Origin: SM23-28-2 sp964512285 | Lineage (GTDB): Bacteria; Chloroflexota; Dehalococcoidia; SM23-28-2 | NCBI GenBank assembly: GCA_964512285.1 | Contig: CAZEJO010000051.1 | Coordinates: 1 to 11,293, forward strand | Direction of reading: 5' to 3' | DNA length: 11,293 nucleotides | In this document: positions 1 through 6,101 of the stretch, in pieces | Layout of the letters: every line of letters starts with the position of its first letter | How positions within the stretch are numbered: the first letter of the stretch is position 1 | Made by a program: the position numbers and the translations under genes | The notes under the pieces: model-generated | Databases searched by the model: none | What the model was told of the DNA's origin: nothing | Seen by the model: only the letters and a program-made list of their open reading frames with translations

Positions 1-68
1 GTCGTCTAGTGGTAGGACAGCGGACTCTGGATCCGTAAGCGGGGGTTCGAATCCTCCTCCCCCAGCCA
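1..68 (+). tRNA. tRNA-Gln (anticodon CTG), 5' end cut off by window edge
   Basis: The anticodon stem is 20-24 paired with 32-36. The 7-base loop 25-31 carries CTG at 27-29, which reads the Gln codon CAG. A T arm with the TTCGAAT loop follows. The 3' acceptor strand ends with discriminator G65 and an encoded CCA at 66-68. Base 1 appears to be tRNA residue 7, so about six 5' bases are missing. G73 is the usual Gln discriminator. tRNA-Glu lies 28 bases downstream. Confidence 0.93.
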
Positions 69-78
69 GCGAAGCGTC

Positions 79-87
79 TGATATAAT
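79..87 (+). promoter_or_regulatory. Extended -10 promoter for tRNA-Glu(CTC)
   Basis: A perfect TATAAT at 82-87 is preceded by TGA at 79-81, which fits the extended -10 pattern TGN-TATAAT. Transcription would start near 94, three bases before the mature tRNA. No good -35 exists because that region is the end of tRNA-Gln. The two tRNAs could also be one transcript, so this may be a secondary promoter. Confidence 0.45.
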
Positions 88-96
88 AAACGGTGC

Positions 97-173
97 GGCG
101 CATTCGTCTAGCGGCCTAGGACACCACCCTCTCAAGGTGGAGATCGGGGGTTCGAATCCCCCATGCGCTACCA
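97..173 (+). tRNA. tRNA-Glu (anticodon CTC)
   Basis: A full cloverleaf is visible. The acceptor strand 97-103 pairs with 163-169. The anticodon stem is 124-128/136-140, with CTC at 131-133 reading GAG. The T arm has five G-C pairs around TTCGAAT, the discriminator is A170, and CCA is encoded at 171-173. The first acceptor pair is G97 with T169, a G-U wobble instead of the usual G-C. A hairpin terminator begins 10 bases downstream. Confidence 0.96.
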
Positions 174-183
174 ACGAAAGCAG

Positions 184-219
184 AGCCCGGCCAGCATGGA
201 CTGGTCGGGCTTGCTGTTT
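184..219 (+). terminator. Hairpin terminator after the tRNA pair
   Basis: An 11-bp stem, 184-194 with 201-211 (one G-U pair), closes a six-base loop. TTGCTGTTT follows, an interrupted T-run. The position just after tRNA-Glu suits a tRNA operon terminator. The T-run is weaker than in a textbook case. Confidence 0.65.
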
Positions 220-248
220 GCGCCAGAGACGCTGTACTTGCCACGTTT

Positions 249-277
249 TTGTCGCCGCCTCTCGCGCGTCTTATACT
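249..277 (+). promoter_or_regulatory. Sigma-70-type promoter for the sigma factor operon
   Basis: TTGTCG at 249-254 and TATACT at 272-277 are separated by exactly 17 bases. This fits housekeeping -35/-10 boxes, with four and five matches to consensus. Initiation would be near 284, giving a leader of about 135 bases before the start at 420. The same -35 hexamer and spacing recur upstream of the amidohydrolase gene. Confidence 0.55.
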
Positions 278-419
278 TGAGGGTACAGAGAACTCCAGCA
301 TGAAGGAATTCGGGCCACGGCGAAGCACTAAGGAGGAGCAACAGCGCCTGCGGGGGCTAGGCCCCGCAAAAGGCTAACCTTAGCAGCGTATCCTCCCCTC
401 GACCCGTGCGTTAGGAATA

Positions 420-1061
420 ATGGACACCACGGGTATGAGTGTGCAAACGTTATCGCTGTTGGCCTGGGAGAGGAGCATAAGAACGAGGGCCCACGAGCGC
501 AGCGGCCAGAGCGCCCAGGTCCGGCGGGAGGAGGAGTTAATCCGCAGGGCCCAGGAGTTCGACCAAGAGGCCCTGGGTTGGCTGTACGAGCTCTTCTATC
601 CCAAGCTGTACAACTACGCTTATCTACAGCTAGGCAACGTTCATCAGGCTGAGGACCTGGCCTCGGAGGTGCTCCTGCGAGTGCTGGAGTCTCTCAAGGG
701 CTACCGCTTCCGAGGGGTGCCGCTCGCCGCCTGGGTATTTCGTATCGCCCGCAATTGTCTCATCGACCTCAGCCGTCGTCGCCAGCGGCGGCCTCAGGTG
801 GGCCTGTACGAGGGAATACCTGATACGCAGGACAGCCCTCAGGCCGTCGCCGAGCGATCCGTCGCTCAGGATGAGGTTCGCCTGGCCCTGACGAAACTCA
901 CCGAAGAGCAACGCCAGGTCATCATCCTGAAATTCGTTGAGAACATGGACAACGCCAGTGTGGCCCGCGTCTTGGGTCGAAGCCAGGGGGCAGTAAAGTC
1001 GCTCCAGCATCGCGCCCTGGTCTCGCTGAGGAAGATCATTTCATCGCAGGAGGTAGAATAG
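420..1061 (+). CDS. RNA polymerase sigma factor, sigma-70 family (ECF-like)
   Basis: This 213-residue protein binds core RNA polymerase and directs it to selected promoters. Region 2 spans about residues 50-118: it includes EALGWLYELFYPKLYNYAY, the AEDLASEVLLRVLE helix and the promoter-melting segment PLAAWVFRIARNCLIDLSRR. Region 4 spans about 150-205: LTEEQRQVIILKF, then the helix-turn-helix NASVARVLGRSQGAVKSLQHRAL. No region 3 lies between them, as in ECF sigmas. A basic N-terminal extension of about 40 residues precedes region 2. The start is uncertain: the ATG has only a close AGGA upstream, and Met6 is an alternative. The stop lies one base before the GTG of the next gene, so the two genes form an operon, and that neighbour is a membrane protein that may control this sigma. 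The promoter class it recognises cannot be read from the sequence. Confidence 0.93.
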   Translation: MDTTGMSVQTLSLLAWERSIRTRAHERSGQSAQVRREEELIRRAQEFDQEALGWLYELFYPKLYNYAYLQLGNVHQAEDLASEVLLRVLESLKGYRFRGVPLAAWVFRIARNCLIDLSRRRQRRPQVGLYEGIPDTQDSPQAVAERSVAQDEVRLALTKLTEEQRQVIILKFVENMDNASVARVLGRSQGAVKSLQHRALVSLRKIISSQEVE

Positions 1062-1062
1062 G

Positions 1063-2703
1063 GTGGGACGAGACTTCAAGACCATCCTGAATGAGTGCCT
1101 GCAAGAGATAGAGGCAGGCCAGCCGCTGGAAGCTATCCTGGAACGCTATCCAGAGGAGGCCGATGAGCTACGCCCCCTCCTTCTGACGGCCCAGAGCCTG
1201 AGGGCGACGCCTATCGCTCGCCCGCGCTCGCACGCCCAGCAGGCGGGCTGGCAGCGCTTCCTAGGCGAGGCCATTGCCCTGCGGCGGGCTCGCGAGCGGC
1301 GACCGGTCTTTAGTCTCTGGGCGCGGCCGCTCCTGCGGCCGGTGGCTATCGCCGCCTCGCTCCTGCTCACGCTGTTCTTCCTGGGCGGCGGCGCTACCGT
1401 CTATGCTGCCTCGAGCAGCCTACCCGATAGCGCCCTCTACCCCCTCAAGCTGGCCACCGAGGAGGCCCGCCTCTGGTTCGTCTTCGACGAGGACGATCGG
1501 GCGGGCATCCTTCTCGACCAGTCGGAGACCCGCATGACCGAGATTCGCAAGCTGGTGCAACAAGGCAAGCCGGTGGAAGGTAACGTCCTTTCCGCCATGC
1601 GAGGGCGGATGACGCGGGCAACGGACATCATCAATAAGAGGGACGCCCCCCAGGAGCTGGTAGCGCGAGCCAACGAGCTCTCCGCTCAACAGGAGAACAT
1701 ACTCATCGCCATCGGCGAAAACGTGCTGGCGGGCGACAAAGACGAGTACGGCGAGGTTCTGGTGGTAGTGCACGAGGTGCGTATCGAACTGCAAGGCCTA
1801 TCCGAACCGGCGGTTCAACTGGACCCACAGACGCTGTCGCAAGGCATCAGCAGCTTCACCGGCCTGGTGGAGCAGCGTGAGGATGACGCCTGGACCATCA
1901 GCGGCACCAAGATACTGGTAGACGAAGCAACGATCGTGGAGGGCGATACGGGTGATGTCGTCGGACAGATCGCTCAGCTCACCATCATCAGCGGGCCTGG
2001 TGGCCCCCAAGCGATCGGCATCTCCCTTCGCGGCAGCGAGGACCTGGCCAAGACGGCCACTATCAGCGGCGTCATCGACAAGGTCGATGGAAGCAAGATC
2101 CAACTGGGCGGCCGCACCTTCAAGCTCGACGCTTCCACCGTCATCGATGCGGGGAGCTTCGCGATGAAGGCCGGCGTGCACGCCCGCGTGGAGAGCGAGT
2201 GCGCCGAGGAAGCGCTGGTGGAGGGCGTGTGCCAAGAGAGCGAGCTGGTGGCCAAGCGGATCGTGCTTCTCGCCTCGGAAGGATCGCCTGAGACCGTGAC
2301 GGTGGAGGGAGTCTACCAGGGACAAGATGACGGAAGCTGGGTCATCGCCGGCATCCCCATCGAGTTCGCCCCCGAGAGTCCAACCCTGATCACACCGCCG
2401 GTGAATACACTGGTAGAAGTGACCGGCAACCAAGAGGGCCAGGCCATCGTCGTGGCCACAGCGGAATCGATCCGGCCACCGGAGGAGTTGGGCCTTGTCA
2501 AGCTAGAGGGCGTAGTGGATCAACTGGACGACAATCAGTGGCAAATAGGGCCGGCGCTCTTCCGCACTACCGCCGCCACCAGGATCGGTGGGGAGCTCAT
2601 TCCGGAGGCCAGGGCGGTAGTCTGGGGCCTGCCCAACGAGGACGGCTCGCTCGATGCCATCTTCGTCGATGTTCTCGACACCCGCTCGCTAATCGCCCCC
2701 TAG
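1063..2703 (+). CDS. Membrane-anchored DUF5667/DUF5666-type protein, possible anti-sigma partner
   Basis: This 546-residue protein starts at GTG, with the ribosome site GGAGGT about nine bases upstream inside the end of the sigma gene. Residues 1-50 are a charged helical segment containing RYPEEADELRPLLLTAQSLR, a motif type I associate with sigma-linked proteins of Chloroflexota. One membrane helix lies at about 93-115, after an arginine-rich stretch, so the N-terminus should be cytoplasmic. LPDSALYPLKLATEEARLWF then resembles DUF5667, followed by charged helices to about 250. The remainder is four DUF5666-like beta repeats (about 265-325, 333-404, 412-474 and 478-537). Each opens with a V/I-x-G-V/L-V/I-type strand and then an acidic turn before W-x-I or I-x-L. 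Anti-sigma activity is inferred from operon position and topology; no zinc-binding anti-sigma HxxxCxxC motif is present. Its biochemical role is unknown. Confidence 0.82.
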   Translation: MGRDFKTILNECLQEIEAGQPLEAILERYPEEADELRPLLLTAQSLRATPIARPRSHAQQAGWQRFLGEAIALRRARERRPVFSLWARPLLRPVAIAASLLLTLFFLGGGATVYAASSSLPDSALYPLKLATEEARLWFVFDEDDRAGILLDQSETRMTEIRKLVQQGKPVEGNVLSAMRGRMTRATDIINKRDAPQELVARANELSAQQENILIAIGENVLAGDKDEYGEVLVVVHEVRIELQGLSEPAVQLDPQTLSQGISSFTGLVEQREDDAWTISGTKILVDEATIVEGDTGDVVGQIAQLTIISGPGGPQAIGISLRGSEDLAKTATISGVIDKVDGSKIQLGGRTFKLDASTVIDAGSFAMKAGVHARVESECAEEALVEGVCQESELVAKRIVLLASEGSPETVTVEGVYQGQDDGSWVIAGIPIEFAPESPTLITPPVNTLVEVTGNQEGQAIVVATAESIRPPEELGLVKLEGVVDQLDDNQWQIGPALFRTTAATRIGGELIPEARAVVWGLPNEDGSLDAIFVDVLDTRSLIAP

Positions 2704-2762
2704 GCACCCCAGCTTATTCCCACCGGTCCCTGACCCCTGATGCCTGTTCCAGACCATAGAGA

Positions 2763-2858
2763 CGGTTCGAGAACCGCCACCCAATCATAGGGGTCGTTCG
2801 CGAACGCCCCCTACAGACCGGCCAAACAGGCTTAGGGGCGGTTAGCGAACGACCCCTA
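2763..2858. repeat. Cluster of REP-like palindromes
   Basis: Three palindromic units lie in a non-coding gap. Unit 1 (2763-2776) is CGGTTC-GA-GAACCG. Unit 2 (2788-2813) is a 26-base palindrome with 12 of 13 pairs matching. Unit 3 (2833-2858) has the same TAGGGG...CCCCTA ends with three mismatched pairs. Units 2 and 3 have centres 45 bases apart and both end CCCCTACA. This is the look of dispersed REP-type elements. They may also act as a weak or bidirectional terminator after the sigma operon; no T-run follows. Confidence 0.6.
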
Positions 2859-2864
2859 CACCGA

Positions 2865-2894
2865 TTGATAGCCGACCACTCCATGCCCTACAAT
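2865..2894 (+). promoter_or_regulatory. Sigma-70-type promoter for tRNA-Glu(TTC)
   Basis: TTGATA at 2865-2870 and TACAAT at 2889-2894 are 18 bases apart, each one mismatch from consensus. Initiation would fall near 2901, about six bases before the mature tRNA, typical of a tRNA gene. Confidence 0.65.
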
Positions 2895-2906
2895 ATGGCC
2901 GTGGGT

Positions 2907-2983
2907 GCCCCCGTCGTCTAGAGGCCTAGGACGCGGCCCTTTCAAGGCCGAAATCAGGGGTTCGAATCCCCTCGGGGGCACCA
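2907..2983 (+). tRNA. tRNA-Glu (anticodon TTC)
   Basis: The acceptor strand 2907-2913 pairs fully with 2973-2979. The anticodon stem is 2934-2938/2946-2950, with TTC at 2941-2943 reading GAA. The T loop is TTCGAAT, the discriminator is A2980, and CCA is encoded at 2981-2983. With the CTC isoacceptor at 97, both Glu codons are served within 3 kb. No terminator is visible before the next gene, whose start is 67 bases away. Confidence 0.97.
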
Positions 2984-3050
2984 GTCTTCTTCGGGCTCTC
3001 CACAGACCCCCTTGGCACACAACGAGCCAGCGAAAGGAGGGCGAAGGCCG

Positions 3051-3347
3051 ATGAAGAGAGGCACTCTCCTCTACTGGATCGCCATTTCGGCGTTGCTGCT
3101 GTTCCTGCTGCAGGTTTTCTCCGGCTTTGTTCTCTGGCTAGCCATCCCAGGCGGCGACGGCTTTCGCGGCGGCCGCGGGGACGCCCAGCCGCCGGGGCAG
3201 GAGGAATTCCTGGCGCTCACTCGAGGCGACTGGATCGACATCCACCAGTGGGCCGCCGTCGCCCTGCTGGTGGTCATTGGCGTCCACCTGATCCTCCAGT
3301 GGCGCTGGATCGTCAGCGTCACGCGAAGGATGTTCGTCGGCGAATAG
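3051..3347 (+). CDS. DUF4405-type two-helix membrane protein
   Basis: This 98-residue protein has two membrane helices, about 7-31 and 64-84. They are joined by a Gly/Arg-rich loop and a WIDIHQW entry into the second helix. The pattern SGFVLWLAIPGG, then R-G-D-W-x-D-I-H65 and H79-L-I-L-Q-W-R-W, matches DUF4405 proteins, which resemble small cytochrome b-like anchors. H65 and H79 lie on the second helix, 14 residues apart. Haem binding is an inference only. The ATG at 3051 is chosen because AAAGGAGG (3033-3040) lies 10 bases upstream; an in-frame TTG at 3012 has no such site. No redox partner is encoded nearby. The gene may share the promoter of tRNA-Glu(TTC), since none is evident between them. 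Confidence 0.8.
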   Translation: MKRGTLLYWIAISALLLFLLQVFSGFVLWLAIPGGDGFRGGRGDAQPPGQEEFLALTRGDWIDIHQWAAVALLVVIGVHLILQWRWIVSVTRRMFVGE

Positions 3348-3403
3348 GGGAACGGGCGAGAGCGAGGGTTCGCCTCGAATCAGTCTGACCACGCAAACGC
3401 CCC

Positions 3404-3432
3404 TTGTCGCAGATGTGTCCAGCGGCTATAAT
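3404..3432 (+). promoter_or_regulatory. Sigma-70-type promoter for the amidohydrolase gene
   Basis: TTGTCG at 3404-3409 and a perfect TATAAT at 3427-3432 are separated by 17 bases. Initiation near 3439 gives a leader of about 155 bases before the ATG at 3594. I saw no riboswitch motif in that leader. Confidence 0.65.
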
Positions 3433-3593
3433 CGCCGCGCTTTCCCTGAAACTGTTGGAAGTGCGAATGCTCACCTGTAGCTACACCGCTCAGGAGGCCC
3501 TCCAGATGGGGGTGTGAATTTGGTGGTGCCAGAAACTGATGACCAGAAGCCCAAGCTGTCCGAAGGTACTCAAATCGAAGAGGGAGGAAAGAA

Positions 3594-4496
3594 ATGGAAC
3601 TGAAGGAGATCCAGGCAATTGACACTATGTGCCGGCCTTACTACTGCAGCCCGGAGCTCACCAGCTCTTTCTTTGAGCATTATGAGTTCAAGATCATGGC
3701 CAGGACTACATTTGCTGGCGTGATGCGCCGACTGGGACTCAAGGAGGGAGAGGAGTGGAAGGTCTTAGCCGGACTGGGCAAGTCCTCAGTAAAAGAGATG
3801 GTGGCGGAAATGGACGAAATTGGGGTGGAGTTTGTCTTCATGGACCAAATGATCATGTGGTCCCGCCGGGAGTCTGGGCTCCTGAGCCATATACCCACTG
3901 AGACGATTGCCGGAATAATTGAAGAGTCCAACGGTAGGGTAATAGGAGGTGCTGGCTACAATCCGTTCCGGATCAAGGAAAGCCTTGAAGAGATAGAGAG
4001 AGCGGTTAAAGACTATGGGTTTAAGTACGTATGGGCGCACCCTATCACTTGGGGTCTGCCACCAAATGACAAGAAAATGTACCCTCTTTATGCCAAGTGC
4101 CTCGAATTGAGAATACCGGTTTGTTACCAGTCTGGGCACTCAGCGGAGCCCCTTCCCAGCGAGCCAGGTCATCCCATGTACGCCGATGAGGTTGCTCTGG
4201 ATTTCCCCGAGCTTACGCTTGTCCTCACCCACACTGGCTGGCCCTGGGTGGACGAATGGCTGTCCATGCTTTGGAGACACCCCAATGTCTATGGCAATAT
4301 TGGTGCCTACTATCCACGGGATCTTGATCCGGCCCAAGTTCGCTTCATGGATGGGAGAGGTCGAAACAAGGTTCTGTGGGCTACTAATGGATTGGGGCTT
4401 ACCCGCTGTAAGAAGGAATTCCTGGAGTTAGCCATCAGTGATGAAACCAAGAAGAAAGTGCTTCGGGAGAACGCCATCAAAGTGTTTAACCTATGA
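3594..4496 (+). CDS. Amidohydrolase family protein (COG2159-like) with altered metal site
   Basis: This 300-residue TIM-barrel protein resembles the COG2159 metal-dependent hydrolases and decarboxylases. Visible family landmarks are AGYNPFRIKESLEEIERA, the strand ending in WAHPITWGLPP (H149), YQSGH (H182), and TLVLTHTGWPWVDEWL (H213) followed by HPNVYGNIG. Two landmarks are changed. The N-terminal metal motif, usually D-x-H-x-H, reads IDTMCRPYY. The C-terminal G-S-D or A-T-D motif reads VLWATNGLGL, with Asn265 where the ligand Asp is expected. The enzyme may bind metal differently, use no metal, or have a non-catalytic role, so its substrate cannot be named. The ATG has GGGAGGA six to eight bases upstream. 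Two hand-counted 60-base lines give about 47-48% GC, against 73% for one hppA line, so horizontal acquisition is plausible. It has its own promoter and terminator. Confidence 0.83.
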   Translation: MELKEIQAIDTMCRPYYCSPELTSSFFEHYEFKIMARTTFAGVMRRLGLKEGEEWKVLAGLGKSSVKEMVAEMDEIGVEFVFMDQMIMWSRRESGLLSHIPTETIAGIIEESNGRVIGGAGYNPFRIKESLEEIERAVKDYGFKYVWAHPITWGLPPNDKKMYPLYAKCLELRIPVCYQSGHSAEPLPSEPGHPMYADEVALDFPELTLVLTHTGWPWVDEWLSMLWRHPNVYGNIGAYYPRDLDPAQVRFMDGRGRNKVLWATNGLGLTRCKKEFLELAISDETKKKVLRENAIKVFNL

Positions 4497-4519
4497 CCGG
4501 CCCCGGTCGCGTTTTCTCT
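4495..4519 (+). terminator. Intrinsic terminator overlapping the amidohydrolase stop codon
   Basis: Stem GACCG (4495-4499) pairs with CGGTC (4504-4508) around loop GCCC. GCG and then TTTTCTCT follow. The stem begins inside the TGA stop at 4494-4496. It is short but GC-rich with a T-run, and it stands between this gene and the convergent speE. Confidence 0.55.
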
Positions 4520-4552
4520 GCTATGAGTGGGTGCAGCAGCAGCCGCTGGGCG

Positions 4553-5473
4553 TCACTGAGCGATGGGCTGAGTGATCCTCAGGTCCTGGAAGCGCTCCGG
4601 CTCTGCCAGCAGGGCAGCCAGAAACGAGGGCAGGGCAAAGCTGGCGGGATGCATCTGGGGGCTGTAATAGCGGGAGGAGATGCTTCTGGCCTCCAGCCTC
4701 TGGCGAACGGTGGCCTCATCGAGGGCGAGGGGATCGTTGCCCGCAGAGGCCAGGGTGAAGCTCCACAGCACGCCGGGATAAGAGGGCACAGGAGCGAGAT
4801 AGACGCGCACCAGAGGGAAGACGGCCTTCAGGTTGGCGTAGATGCTCAACAACTCGTCCGTCAGGAGGAGAGCGGAACTGCTCTGGGTTACGATCAGCCC
4901 CTCCTCCTTCAGTATGCGGCGGACGGCCTGGTAGAACTCGGCGGTGAACAAGCGCAGGCTGGGCCCGGGAGGGAAGGGATCGGTCAGATCGACGATGATA
5001 GCGTCGAAGGGCTCCTGGGCCTTCTCCACGAATTCATAGCCGTCGGCGAACAGCAGGTCAAGGCGAGGATCATCGAACGCCCCGCTCGACACCTGGGGGA
5101 GATAGCGGCGACAGGTATCGACTACTGCTCGATCCAGCTCCACCTGGACTACCTCCCTGGGGGAGTGCTCCAGGACACGGCGCAGGCTGCCGCCGTCGCC
5201 GCCGCCTATGATGAGCACCCGCTCCGGCCGAGTCAGGGAGATGAGGGTAGGGTGTACTATCATCTCGTGATAGATGAACTCGTCCTTCTCCGTGGTCTGG
5301 AGGATGTTATCGAGGATCAGAGCCCTGCCGAAGGGGACAGTATCCAGCACACAGATGCTTTGATACTCCGAGCGGCCCTCGTACACCACGCGCTGCACCT
5401 GGATGCGCTGCTCCAGGCCGACGCGCTCTCGCTCGCCGAACCACTGTTCGCCGTTACTCGATACAAGAGGCAA
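4553..5473 (-). CDS. speE: Polyamine aminopropyltransferase (spermidine synthase)
   Basis: This enzyme transfers the aminopropyl group from decarboxylated S-adenosylmethionine to putrescine or a similar amine in the cytoplasm. It has 306 residues, usual for SpeE. The N-terminal beta domain contains RSEYQSICVLDT and GRALILDNILQTTEKDEFIYHEM. The Rossmann domain has the cofactor motif IIGGGDGGSLRRVLEH (GGGDGG at 90-95) and E112, which should hold the ribose. VDLTDPFPPGP carries the presumed catalytic D162 and D165, followed by LFTAEFY. I choose TTG at 5473: GGAGG lies 12 bases upstream, and the protein then begins just before the conserved QWFGERERVGLEQ. A longer frame from TTG 5515 lacks a ribosome site and overlaps speD further. 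The chosen start overlaps the end of speD by 20 bases, indicating translational coupling. The exact amine acceptor cannot be read from the sequence. Confidence 0.93.
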   Translation of the reverse strand: MPLVSSNGEQWFGERERVGLEQRIQVQRVVYEGRSEYQSICVLDTVPFGRALILDNILQTTEKDEFIYHEMIVHPTLISLTRPERVLIIGGGDGGSLRRVLEHSPREVVQVELDRAVVDTCRRYLPQVSSGAFDDPRLDLLFADGYEFVEKAQEPFDAIIVDLTDPFPPGPSLRLFTAEFYQAVRRILKEEGLIVTQSSSALLLTDELLSIYANLKAVFPLVRVYLAPVPSYPGVLWSFTLASAGNDPLALDEATVRQRLEARSISSRYYSPQMHPASFALPSFLAALLAEPERFQDLRITQPIAQ

Positions 5474-5807
5474 TGCCCCGCACCACCTCCATGACCTGAA
5501 CCCGCTCAGCCTCAAAGTGATCCCGAAAGACGGGGATGGCTACTCGCGGGTCAGCGTCGTCGCCGCAGGTGAAGACATCGACCGCCGCATAGTCGTACTC
5601 GGGCCAGGTATGGATGGTGATGTGAGACTCCGCTAAGACGGCTACGCCGGTGACACCCTCCGGACTATAGTGATAGACTTGGACGTCTTTTAACGTTGCA
5701 GCGCACGCTGCCGCCGCATCGCGCAGAGCTCCTTCCACTGTCGCGGCGGAGTTGAAGTTCTTACCGCCCCACAACTCCAAGATTAGGTGCCTTCCCAAGC
5801 CCTTCAA
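5454..5807 (-). CDS. speD: S-adenosylmethionine decarboxylase proenzyme
   Basis: This enzyme decarboxylates S-adenosylmethionine to make the aminopropyl donor used by SpeE. At 117 residues it is the short prokaryotic class related to the Thermotoga and Bacillus enzymes. The self-cleavage site is in LAESHITIHTWPEYDYAAVD: cutting between Glu60 and Ser61 turns Ser61 into the pyruvoyl group. His66 and Cys81 (VFTCGD) match the processing and catalytic residues of the family. The N-terminal GRHLILELWG strand is typical. The start is TTG at 5807, with GGGGGTGAG six bases upstream; no ATG is available there. It is the first gene of a speD-speE operon and diverges from hppA across 294 bases. Confidence 0.95.
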   Translation of the reverse strand: MKGLGRHLILELWGGKNFNSAATVEGALRDAAAACAATLKDVQVYHYSPEGVTGVAVLAESHITIHTWPEYDYAAVDVFTCGDDADPRVAIPVFRDHFEAERVQVMEVVRGIASCIE

Positions 5808-6101
5808 CGGATTCTCACCCCCTCCCTCTGAACCGGCCCGCGCCTCTCAGCATAAACACCACCCCAGGCGAAGCCGCTTCCGCGACGTCATTCCTGGAAA
5901 GTGGTGCTTAAGGCCTCTATGCCAGGCCTAACCGAAACAAGCGATTCAATACAATACCATATAACTCAAGAAGATTCCATAATGGAGAAAGATTTTCTGA
6001 TCCGCCGCATCGATCGAGGCCGAAGGCCGAGGCGATCTGCCGCCTGTCTTGCTGGTAGAGATCCCTTCTGCTAGACTCGCTGCGAAAGGAGAGCGTGAAA
6101 G
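5808..6101. other. Divergent intergenic region between speD and hppA
   Basis: This gene-free stretch contains three notable parts. An inverted repeat of two AGGCCT units lies at 5911-5916 and 5924-5929, seven bases apart. An AT-rich block runs from about 5935 to 5985, containing TATAAC and CCATAATGG, and likely holds promoter elements for one or both sides. A GC-rich piece at 6016-6035 has a small GGCC-GAA-GGCC hairpin. I could not place a convincing speD promoter and saw no known riboswitch. Confidence 0.4.
6049..6077 (+). promoter_or_regulatory. Candidate promoter for hppA
   Basis: TTGCTG (6049-6054) and TAGACT (6072-6077) are 17 bases apart. TGC directly before the -10 fits an extended -10. 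Initiation near 6084 would leave a leader of only about 18 bases, just enough for the AAAGGAGAG ribosome site. Each box is only a partial consensus match. Confidence 0.35.

Noticed and set aside
116..328. Minus-strand frame of 70 codons over tRNA-Glu(CTC)
   Set aside because: Its end is the reverse of the tRNA itself, a classic false gene, and it has no family resemblance.
1..3350. Integrated element bounded by tRNA attachment repeats
   Set aside because: No integrase is present. The tRNA 3' ends share only the general T-arm sequence, with different acceptor strands, so they are not att duplications.
4493..5494. Long plus-strand open frame of 333 codons antisense to speE
   Set aside because: Low-complexity Gln/Ala/Leu-rich product with no domain pattern. 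SpeE on the other strand has all expected motifs.
5474..5515. Longer start for speE at 5515
   Set aside because: It is also a TTG but lacks a ribosome site, deepens the speD overlap to 62 bases, and adds residues unlike SpeE.
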